Positions 1-5,916 of a DNA stretch of 12,835 nucleotides are shown here, piece after piece (the first letter of the stretch is position 1; each line of letters begins with the position of its first letter). The notes under the pieces were generated by a model, which was not told the DNA's origin, made no database searches, and was given only the letters and a program-made list of their open reading frames with translations. The translations under genes and the position numbers were made by a program. The stretch comes from Symbiobacteriaceae bacterium (GTDB lineage Bacteria > Bacillota > JAAYKD01 > WRDA01): assembly GCA_009783675.1 (NCBI GenBank), contig WRDA01000024.1, forward strand, positions 1-12,835, read 5' to 3'.

Positions 1-668
1 ATTTACTGCACCTGGAGAGCAAATATCCACAGGGAGAGGAGAGCCAACTGGTATATGTTATTACGGGTCGCGAAGTTCCTTCCGGGGGATCCTCCAGTGA
101 TGTTGGTTCATTAGTCTTCAATATTGCCACTGCATGGTCACTGGGGCGATTGTTGTCAACAGGTCTTCCGTTGACAACACGGACTGTATCGGTCAGCGGA
201 TCAGTTAGACGGCCATGTAATCTCCAGGTCCGTATCGGTACTCCTGTATCGCAGTTGATAAAAGCAGCCGGAGGTATGACAGAGGATGGAACCGCTGTTG
301 TCCTGGGAGGACCTATGAAAGGTCAGCTCCTGAGTGATCTGGAAACACCGGTGACAAAACTTTGTCGAGGAATAACTGTTCTGAGTCGGCTACAAATAAA
401 AAAAGCGACAGAGACAAACTGCATACACTGTGGTAAATGTGTCACCATATGTCCCCATAATCTTCTACCCCTCTATATCACAAAGGAAGCTCAAAATGGA
501 AATGTGGAACAGATGCAGCACTTACATTTGTTTGATTGTATAGAATGTGCCTGCTGTGCCTATATTTGTCCAGCGAAAATACCCCTTCTGTATTGGATAC
601 GCACAGGTAAAGCACTGGTGAAGAGATCTGAAGGCAGTTACAGGACTGAGTGCAATGAGAGAAGCTGA
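1..668 (+). CDS. rnfC: Electron transport complex subunit RnfC, C-terminal part (5' end outside window)
   Basis: RnfC is the peripheral NADH-side subunit of the Rnf ferredoxin:NAD+ oxidoreductase. The frame is open from base 3, giving 221 visible residues of a family usually near 440; the N-terminal FMN/NADH part lies upstream. Seen: KYPQGEE and TGREVPSGG (family hallmarks just after base 20), a VLGGPMKG stretch (near base 300), then two ferredoxin-type [4Fe-4S] motifs. The first is CIHCGKCVTICP with Cys codons at 420, 429, 438 and 450. The second is CIECACCAYICP with Cys codons at 537, 546, 555 and 567, plus one extra Cys at 552. Both clusters therefore look intact, unlike the cofactor sites in the neighbouring subunits. 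The stop overlaps the rnfD start by 14 bases, so the genes are probably translationally coupled. An ATG at 150 exists but is internal, because conserved RnfC sequence precedes it in frame. Confidence 0.93.
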   Translation, partial: LLHLESKYPQGEESQLVYVITGREVPSGGSSSDVGSLVFNIATAWSLGRLLSTGLPLTTRTVSVSGSVRRPCNLQVRIGTPVSQLIKAAGGMTEDGTAVVLGGPMKGQLLSDLETPVTKLCRGITVLSRLQIKKATETNCIHCGKCVTICPHNLLPLYITKEAQNGNVEQMQHLHLFDCIECACCAYICPAKIPLLYWIRTGKALVKRSEGSYRTECNERS

Positions 669-1611
669 AACTACGAACGGGATCCCTCCTTATATCAGAG
701 CCATACGTTCGACTCGCCAAATTATGCTAATGGTACTTCTGGCTCTACTCCCTGCAGTGTGGACCGGCTATTGTCACTTTGGCAGCGAAGCTATGTATCA
801 TCTGGCTTATACCGTTGTAACGGCGGTTAGTGTGGAATGTGTCTGTCAGCTTGTATTAAAACGACCGGTTACCATTCTTGATGGATCAGCTGCTCTAACC
901 GGATTACTGCTGGGAATGTGTCTTCCTCCCGCTGCTCCTTTCTGGATCGGTCCTGCAGGAGCTGTTGTTGCCATTGTATTGGTAAAACAGATGTATGGAG
1001 GACTGGGATGCAACTTCGTTAATCCCGCCCTGACTGCTCGTGCTTTGCTGCATATTTCATGGCCGACTCAGATGAGTGCTTTTGTCAAGCCCTACGAAGC
1101 AATTGCTGCCGTGACTCCACTTGGAGTTATCGCTGATTACGACTCTACTCAGGCTGTGCCCAGTATGATGCAGCTTTTTAATGGGGAGATAGCTGGTTGT
1201 ATCGGCGAAACTTCTGCTATGGCTCTGATGATTGGCGGCATTGTTCTGATTTTCCTGGAAGTGATCGATTATCGCATTCCCACTGGAATCATGGCTGCTG
1301 TTTTTATAACTGCTTCGTTATATGCAGGTCCTGGTTCTTCTATAGGATTTTCATTTAATAATGGTCTTATCCATCTTCTCTCCGGAGGTACGATGCTGGC
1401 TGCTTTTTTTATGGCGACGGACTATGTCACTTCTCCTATAACACCAAAAGCAAGATGGCTTTATGGGGTATCGATTGGGGTTCTAACCGTCATCATCAGG
1501 CTTTGGGGTGCATATCCTGAAGGACTGACATTTGCTATACTTCTGATGAATATCGTTGCTCCGTTAATGGAACGACTGACCTTTCCTCGCAGGTTCGGGG
1601 AGGTGCGGTAA
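655..1611 (+). CDS. rnfD: Electron transport complex membrane subunit RnfD
   Basis: This is an integral membrane flavoprotein subunit of Rnf/Nqr complexes (NqrB homologue), 318 residues, a normal length. Seen: an N-terminal PPYIRAIRSTRQIMLMVLLALLPA segment opening a multi-helix protein, the signature VTILDGSAALTGLLLG, LPPAAPFWIGPAGA, and GGLGCNFVNPALTARALL, then EIAGCIGETSAMALMIGG; these place it confidently in the family. In canonical RnfD an FMN is covalently attached to the Thr of a [ST]-G-A-T motif. Here the aligned stretch is YEAIAAVTPLG: the Thr (residue 154) remains but the preceding Ser, Gly and Ala have become Ala, Ala and Val. Covalent flavinylation is therefore doubtful, which is an inference. 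ATG start with an AGGA Shine-Dalgarno at 642-645. The next gene starts one base after the stop; rnfG, usually here, is absent. Confidence 0.93.
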   Translation: MREAETTNGIPPYIRAIRSTRQIMLMVLLALLPAVWTGYCHFGSEAMYHLAYTVVTAVSVECVCQLVLKRPVTILDGSAALTGLLLGMCLPPAAPFWIGPAGAVVAIVLVKQMYGGLGCNFVNPALTARALLHISWPTQMSAFVKPYEAIAAVTPLGVIADYDSTQAVPSMMQLFNGEIAGCIGETSAMALMIGGIVLIFLEVIDYRIPTGIMAAVFITASLYAGPGSSIGFSFNNGLIHLLSGGTMLAAFFMATDYVTSPITPKARWLYGVSIGVLTVIIRLWGAYPEGLTFAILLMNIVAPLMERLTFPRRFGEVR

Positions 1612-1612
1612 G

Positions 1613-2263
1613 GTGACTGGTATTAAAACTGCTGCTGGCAGCGTTCATCTACAAGAGATCGGCCAGGGATTGTGGGGACAGAACCCACTCTTAAGATTAG
1701 GTTTAGGAATCTGCACTGCTCTTGCGGTTTCGGGATCATTCAGGGACTCGTGTTATGTGGGACTGGTAGTTACCCTCCTGCTTATGGCATCTAATACCGT
1801 ATTTGCCATCTTTGGTGGTAAAGTCCCGCAGAAACTGGGTCTCGTATTTAAGATTACAATCATCGCTTCATTTATTACTGCGGCTGACGGAATTATGAAG
1901 ATCTACTATGCAGATATCCATCAAAATCTGGGGATCTACCTTCCCCTCGTCGCTGTCAATGGGTTAGCTATAGCGTCGTCTGATGCCATGTCCCAGCACG
2001 GATCAGTGGCTAGTGCAGTCTGTATAGGGCTGGGTATGGGATTAGGTTACTCCGGAGCCTTATTAAGCCTGGCTATAATCAGAGAGGTACTTGGGACAGG
2101 TTCACTCGGTGATCTTCCCGTATTACCGATAGGCTTTTCCCGGATCCTAGCCATGTTACATCCATCAGGTGCTTTCATTGCTCTTGGGCTATTGCTTGGA
2201 CTGTTTAGTTTTTTAAAGCAGCTGTTGTCACCTGAGCAAGAGAGTAAGGAATCGCAAATATGA
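1613..2263 (+). CDS. rnfE: Electron transport complex membrane subunit RnfE (divergent)
   Basis: RnfE is a six-helix membrane subunit (NqrD homologue) that normally pairs with RnfA to hold an intramembrane [2Fe-2S] cluster. 216 residues. Seen: GLWGQNPLLRLGLGICTALAVSGS at the N-terminus, then LGIYLPLVAVNG, IREVLGTGSLGDLPVLP and LHPSGAFIALGLLLGLFSF, all in family order. The first conserved cysteine is kept (Cys34, codon 1712-1714). The second, normally in TNC followed by a GRAEAFA-like stretch, is Gly117 (codon 1961-1963) and the following motif reads LAIASSDAMS. Extra cysteines near residues 47 and 138 are not at ligand positions. GTG start with a very strong Shine-Dalgarno (GGGGAGGTG, 1597-1605) seven bases upstream. 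The stop overlaps the rnfA start as ATGA. RnfE is preferred over RnfA because of the GLWxxNP opening and REVLGTG motif. Confidence 0.87.
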   Translation: MTGIKTAAGSVHLQEIGQGLWGQNPLLRLGLGICTALAVSGSFRDSCYVGLVVTLLLMASNTVFAIFGGKVPQKLGLVFKITIIASFITAADGIMKIYYADIHQNLGIYLPLVAVNGLAIASSDAMSQHGSVASAVCIGLGMGLGYSGALLSLAIIREVLGTGSLGDLPVLPIGFSRILAMLHPSGAFIALGLLLGLFSFLKQLLSPEQESKESQI

Positions 2264-2862
2264 GTAGCCTTTCCTCCATATCTGCTTTATTCCTGTCTGG
2301 AATCCTGGTCAGTAACTTTGTTTTTGTCAGGTTCCTTGGAGTTCCCGACATGATCGCCTCATCACCCAAGACGAGAACAGCAGTCGGGGCAGGAATCATT
2401 TTGACTCTCCTGATGACGCTGGCTTCCGCTGTGACTTGGCTTCTGTATGGCCATCTTCAGGCTATCAGCGAACTCATCAGCCTGGAGATACTCACTTTTA
2501 TAATCATTATTCTCACTCTGGTTTACATGACGAGGTTCATACTGAGTAGGTTAAACCCCGTTTTACATAAGGAATATGTTAGCTATATGCCTGCTCTCAG
2601 CACCAATAGCATAATTTTGGGAGCGACGCTTATTAATGCTCGGGAGAGTACCAGTTTCCTTCAGGCTATTGCTAGTGGCTTTGCTATGGGTATGGGGGTT
2701 CTTTTTGCTTTCATAATTTTCTCCAGTGTGCAGCAAAGATTAATCTATACCAAACCTCCCAGAGCTCTTGAAGGCCTGCCTATCTTCTTAATCTCCGCGG
2801 GTCTGATCTCGTTGGTATTTTCTGGTTTTGACGGCTTGTTTCAATTATTCATTCCCAGGTAA
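2260..2862 (+). CDS. rnfA: Electron transport complex membrane subunit RnfA, lacking cluster cysteines
   Basis: RnfA is the second of the paired six-helix membrane subunits (NqrE homologue), 200 residues, normal length. Family identity is clear: VSNFVFVRFLG near residue 17, LMTLASAVTWLLYGHL near 50, YMPALSTNSIILGATLIN near 108, GFAMGMGVLFAFIIFSS, and LISAGLISLVFSGFDGLF at the end. Canonical RnfA carries one cysteine in LGxCPFLG and one in TTNCAVLG that help bind the intramembrane [2Fe-2S] cluster. Here those positions are Pro29 (in FLGVPDM) and Ser117 (in STNSIILG), and the whole protein contains no cysteine. The rest is well conserved without stops or frameshifts, which argues against simple decay. 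The start overlaps the rnfE stop (ATGA, 2260-2263), with AAGGA at 2246-2250. rnfB, usually next, is absent; a 73-bp gap leads to a different functional group. Confidence 0.9.
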   Translation: MSSLSSISALFLSGILVSNFVFVRFLGVPDMIASSPKTRTAVGAGIILTLLMTLASAVTWLLYGHLQAISELISLEILTFIIIILTLVYMTRFILSRLNPVLHKEYVSYMPALSTNSIILGATLINARESTSFLQAIASGFAMGMGVLFAFIIFSSVQQRLIYTKPPRALEGLPIFLISAGLISLVFSGFDGLFQLFIPR

Positions 2863-2935
2863 ACAGATGATCTTGTTAAATTTTTCGTGGTGACTTTCAG
2901 TCCGGTCAAGCAATAAACTCGAGGGGTGTATCCCA

Positions 2936-3220
2936 ATGGCAAATGGATTCTATCGCCGAAAGAACCGTAATAGTATCTGGCTTTTACTGCTGCTCTGCAT
3001 CATCGGGTTAGAGTTAGGTGGTTATCTTGGTCTTTATCTCAGTGGTATAGAGCAGCTACACTGGGCAGGTATTGCATTGGAAGTTGGTACCGAAAGCCCG
3101 TGGGTGATCGTAACCCCTTTACATGAGGCCAGCATTCTCCTTAAGACAAGGTTTAACCTCGGATCATTGCTGGGTCTTTTCCTGGGACTTGCTGTATATA
3201 GTTATTGGCGCAGACGCTAA
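2936..3220 (+). CDS. DUF4321 family small membrane protein
   Basis: A 94-residue protein of unknown function with a basic N-terminus (YRRKNRNS), one hydrophobic helix at about residues 13-36 containing a Gly-rich LELGGYLGLYL stretch, a middle part with the SPWVIVTPLHEASILLKTRFNL pattern, and a second helix (LGSLLGLFLGLAVYSYW) ending in RRR. This layout and its position immediately before maf fit the DUF4321 family, which commonly sits there in Clostridia. ATG start preceded by GAGGGG at 2921-2926. It is the first gene after a 73-bp gap, where the Rnf operon could end and a new unit begin, but no convincing promoter or terminator was seen. Its TAA shares its last base with the ATG of maf, so the two are coupled. 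Function is not known. Confidence 0.8.
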   Translation: MANGFYRRKNRNSIWLLLLLCIIGLELGGYLGLYLSGIEQLHWAGIALEVGTESPWVIVTPLHEASILLKTRFNLGSLLGLFLGLAVYSYWRRR

Positions 3221-3825
3221 TGGCAGTAAAGATTCCCATAATTCTGGCTAGCGCTTCTCCCAGGCGTCGAGATCTTCTCGCGCGCTATAATCTGCCTTTC
3301 ATTGTTGACCCAAGCAGATATGAAGAAGAGGAACCAGCGCTTAAACCAGAGGATATGGTACTCTATCTTGCGCACCGTAAAGCAGATGAAGTTGCCTCTC
3401 GGAGATCCGGACTGATTATAGCAGCAGACACTGTGGTTAGCTTAGACGACCAGATTATGGGGAAGCCAAAGGATGCCGAGGCTGCAGCAATCATGCTGCA
3501 TGCTCTCTCTGGCCGTTGCCATCAGGTATTTACTGGGATAGTGCTGTTGAACACTGCTACCGGAAGGAGTTTGGAGGCGGTGGAAAAAACCAGTGTCTGG
3601 TTTCGCAGCCTGCCTGAAAACGAAATGATGATGTATATACAAAGTGGTGAGTACGTGGATAAAGCAGGCTCCTACGCTGCCCAGGGAATGGCAGCGACCT
3701 TTATCTCACGTATAGAGGGATGCTATCATAATGTTATAGGTCTGCCTCTATCCAGACTTGACAGCCTCTTGAACGAATTCGGAATATCTCTGATCCAGGG
3801 TACCCTGGAAGAAACTGAGAGGTAG
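3220..3825 (+). CDS. maf: Maf family nucleotide pyrophosphatase (dTTP/UTP type)
   Basis: Maf proteins hydrolyse non-canonical or excess nucleoside triphosphates to the monophosphate and pyrophosphate, and are linked to septum control. The preferred ATG at 3220 gives 201 residues beginning MAVKIPIILASASPRRRDLL, the usual family N-terminus; a TTG at 3205 would add five residues and lacks family support. Seen: substrate-loop SASPRRR at residues 11-17, HRKADE, catalytic AADT with Asp70, GKP at 81-83, FTGIVLL, and DKAGSYAAQG followed by IEGCYHNVIGLPLSRL. The Gln in YAAQG favours the dTTP/UTP-type (YhdE-like) subgroup over the YceF type; this is by motif only. The stop lies two bases before radC. 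The DUF4321-maf-radC order is the standard clostridial arrangement. Confidence 0.93.
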   Translation: MAVKIPIILASASPRRRDLLARYNLPFIVDPSRYEEEEPALKPEDMVLYLAHRKADEVASRRSGLIIAADTVVSLDDQIMGKPKDAEAAAIMLHALSGRCHQVFTGIVLLNTATGRSLEAVEKTSVWFRSLPENEMMMYIQSGEYVDKAGSYAAQGMAATFISRIEGCYHNVIGLPLSRLDSLLNEFGISLIQGTLEETER

Positions 3826-3827
3826 TT

Positions 3828-4499
3828 ATGGCTGAGGTTATTGAAAAACCACGTGAGAAACTCATCGCTTATGGAGCGGATGAGTTAAGTGATGCGGAAC
3901 TCTTGGCTCTGGTCCTGCGAACTGGTTATAAAGGCAAGAATGTCTTGGCGTGGTCGGTAGAGTTAATCCAAAGACATGGAGGGCTCAGTGGTCTCGCCAC
4001 TCTTGGCGTAGCCGACCTGATTGGCAAGAAAAAAATCGAACATGGTTTAGGTGAAGCTAAGGCTGCAGTCCTGCTGGCAGTCATGGAGATTGGGCGCAGA
4101 GTAGCGAAGGATCAGACTTCACGTCAGTCTCTGCATACCCCTCAGGCGGTCGCATCATATTTGTATCCTTTATTCAGGGGAGAGAACCAGGAACGTTTTC
4201 TTTTGCTGAGTTTGGATGTGCGAACCTGCCTGTTGAAAACTGATACAGTGTTCATAGGGACAATAGATCATGCCATAGTGCATCCTCGTGAAGTCTTTGC
4301 ATTGGCTCTCAGAAGAGGAGCAGCCAGGATCATTGTAGCTCACAATCATCCGAGTGGTGATCCTACTCCCAGTAAAGATGACGAAATGATCACTCTGCGT
4401 CTTAATGAAGCGGGTAAGATTCTGGGAGTCGAGTTACTGGATCATGTCATCATCGGAAATGGATGCTGGTCTTCTCTTAAGGAGCGTGGCGTTTTTTAG
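3828..4499 (+). CDS. radC: RadC family JAMM/MPN+ domain protein
   Basis: A 223-residue protein, normal length for RadC. The N-terminal helix-hairpin-helix part (KPREKLIAYGADELSDAELLALVLRTG, then GLGEAKAAVLLAVMEIGRR) suggests nucleic-acid contact. The C-terminal part is a metal-binding JAMM domain: Glu122 in QERFLLLSLD, then HNHPSGDPTPSKDD with His172, His174 and Asp185 as the expected zinc ligands, and LLDHVIIG. All metal and catalytic positions are present, so a metalloprotease-like fold with an active centre is expected. The role is unsettled; the historical DNA-repair assignment is not firmly established. Starts two bases after maf, with GAGAGG just upstream. In most clostridial clusters mreB follows; here mreC follows after 15 bases. 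Confidence 0.94.
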   Translation: MAEVIEKPREKLIAYGADELSDAELLALVLRTGYKGKNVLAWSVELIQRHGGLSGLATLGVADLIGKKKIEHGLGEAKAAVLLAVMEIGRRVAKDQTSRQSLHTPQAVASYLYPLFRGENQERFLLLSLDVRTCLLKTDTVFIGTIDHAIVHPREVFALALRRGAARIIVAHNHPSGDPTPSKDDEMITLRLNEAGKILGVELLDHVIIGNGCWSSLKERGVF

Positions 4500-4514
4500 C
4501 TTGGAGGGATAGGG

Positions 4515-5384
4515 ATGCTCTTTCATAACTGGCGAAAGACCATCTCGTTTTTGGCTGTACTTATCCTCATTCTACTGGCTCTGACCTGGACCAACCTGCG
4601 CTTTAACCGGCAACCTCTCTTAGTTTTTTTGCAAAACTCCGCACGTGATCTTCTTGCTCCAATCCAAAACCAGATCGAAAGTAGTTTCACCTGGTTACAA
4701 GAGGGTATAACCAGTTTACAAGAACTTGGCAATCTGCGACAGGATAACCTCCGTCTTAAGCAGGAAAACGATGCTCTTCTGGAACTTGCCTTAAACTATA
4801 AAGCAGCGCAGGAGGAAATCGACCGTCTGAGAGAACTTCTTGAGTATAAAAGTGATATCGCGAACTTTGCCGTCGTAACAGCACGAATTATCAGTTGGCC
4901 TTCTACCTGGCCAAGCCGTTCGATGTTGAATGTAGGATCAAGAAATGGTATACTAATCGACATGCCTGTCCGAACTCCAAGGGGACTTATCGGGCGCATT
5001 GTCCAGGTGTCGGCTTCTTCCTCAGAGTTGATGCTTCTTAACGACACGAGTTCAGGGGTAGGTGGGAGGAATCTGTCTGACGGCTCTCTAGGAATTGTCC
5101 GTGGACAAGGTAGTCAAAACCCCCATTTGAAGATGATTAATATTTCGCTGGATGCGGATATCCGACCGGGGGACAGCATAGTAACTTCAGGTCTTGGTGA
5201 TACTTTCCCTGAAGGCATACTCATTGGCACAGTTGTTTCGGTGGATAATGACCCCTCTGGACAGCACAAAACAGCGATTTTACAGATGGCAGTGGACATT
5301 TACAGGCTACATGAAGTGCAGGTATTGCTTCCTATGCCTGAAGACCCCATAGATGATAACACAGATTCGGGTGTTGACCCATGA
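4515..5384 (+). CDS. mreC: Rod shape-determining protein MreC
   Basis: MreC is a bitopic membrane protein of the elongasome that connects the cytoplasmic side to PBP2 and RodA outside. 289 residues, normal length. Seen: short cytoplasmic N-terminus, one membrane helix at about residues 9-27, an extracellular coiled coil at about 60-113 (ELGNLRQDNLRLKQENDAL and EIDRLRELLEYK), then the beta-rich domain with VVTARIISWPSTWPSRSMLNVG, GLIGRIVQV, SSGVGGRNL, LGIVRGQ, DIRPGDSIVTSG and FPEGILIGTV. A hydrophilic acidic tail (PEDPIDDNTD) ends the protein. ATG start with GGAGGG at 4503-4508, six bases upstream. The stop overlaps the mreD start as ATGA. mreB is not directly upstream, which is atypical for this cluster. 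Confidence 0.95.
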   Translation: MLFHNWRKTISFLAVLILILLALTWTNLRFNRQPLLVFLQNSARDLLAPIQNQIESSFTWLQEGITSLQELGNLRQDNLRLKQENDALLELALNYKAAQEEIDRLRELLEYKSDIANFAVVTARIISWPSTWPSRSMLNVGSRNGILIDMPVRTPRGLIGRIVQVSASSSELMLLNDTSSGVGGRNLSDGSLGIVRGQGSQNPHLKMINISLDADIRPGDSIVTSGLGDTFPEGILIGTVVSVDNDPSGQHKTAILQMAVDIYRLHEVQVLLPMPEDPIDDNTDSGVDP

Positions 5385-5899
5385 CAAAGAGAGTTGTTCT
5401 CACTTCATTGGTTCTTCTACTTTATCTGCTTCAAGTTACTGTTCTACCCCAGTTACTCCTGTACCGGATCCGTGTGGATCTTCTAATCATTTGGGTAGTC
5501 GCTTATGCTCTGCTTACTGGACCCAGGGAAGGCCTCCTCTGTGGCTTATTCGTAGGTTTACTGCTGGATTTAGGTGTCGAACACCCTTTCGGTTTACAGA
5601 TTCTGCTAAAAGGCTTGGCAGGATACCTCTCAGGCACCCTGGCACGGAAGTTTTTTCGCGAACAATTACTGCTACCTCTGCTGGTAATCCTGAGTGTGTT
5701 GATGATGCAGGAAGCAATATCCTTTACGATCCTCAATGGGATATCCGGTGTATCGATCGTTTTCGATCGTGAATTAGTCAATGAACTTTTACTGATGGTC
5801 CTCTATACAATTTGCTTCGGATCGGGGATTTATCGTATTATGGTTAGCCTGGTCGGGTGGCTGGATCGCACTGCTTACGAACGAAGTGAACGCAGGTAG
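5381..5899 (+). CDS. mreD: Rod shape-determining protein MreD
   Basis: A 172-residue very hydrophobic protein with about five predicted membrane helices, the size and character of MreD. Family-like stretches: LYRIRVDLLIIWVVAYALL, GPREGLLCGLFVGLLLDL and HPFGLQILLKGLAGYLSGTL, followed by two further helices and a charged C-terminus (RTAYERSERR). MreD works with MreC, PBP2 and RodA in side-wall peptidoglycan synthesis; its exact role is not well defined. The identification rests on these motifs and on its position between mreC (4-base ATGA overlap) and mrdA. Another frame is open across this gene from 5353 to 5772, but it lacks any recognisable domain and is treated as a shadow. Confidence 0.92.
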   Translation: MTKRVVLTSLVLLLYLLQVTVLPQLLLYRIRVDLLIIWVVAYALLTGPREGLLCGLFVGLLLDLGVEHPFGLQILLKGLAGYLSGTLARKFFREQLLLPLLVILSVLMMQEAISFTILNGISGVSIVFDRELVNELLLMVLYTICFGSGIYRIMVSLVGWLDRTAYERSERR

Positions 5900-5905
5900 A
5901 TGATT

Positions 5906-5910
5906 GAGGT
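5906..5910 (+). promoter_or_regulatory. Ribosome binding site supporting the TTG start of mrdA
   Basis: GAGGT lies six bases before a TTG at 5917. No ATG or GTG in the correct frame lies near the conserved N-terminus of PBP2, so this site decides the start. The overlapping ATG at 5900 opens a different frame that stops after seven codons. Confidence 0.6.
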
Positions 5911-5916
5911 GGTCTT

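Noticed and set aside
2863..2935. Terminator or promoter in the gap between rnfA and DUF4321
   Set aside because: No stable inverted repeat followed by T-run and no pair of -35/-10 hexamers at proper spacing could be found by eye.
3205..3219. TTG at 3205 as the start of maf
   Set aside because: It would overlap DUF4321 by 16 bases and add residues not found in the family; ATG at 3220 begins the usual N-terminus.
5754..5769. Two CGATCG hexamers separated by four T, able to form a hairpin
   Set aside because: Lies inside mreD coding sequence, only six pairs, no following T-run; likely chance.
5353..5772. 139-codon open frame on the + strand over the end of mreC and most of mreD
   Set aside because: No recognisable domain, no good ribosome site, low-complexity residue use, and it lies in another frame over the clearly recognised mreD.
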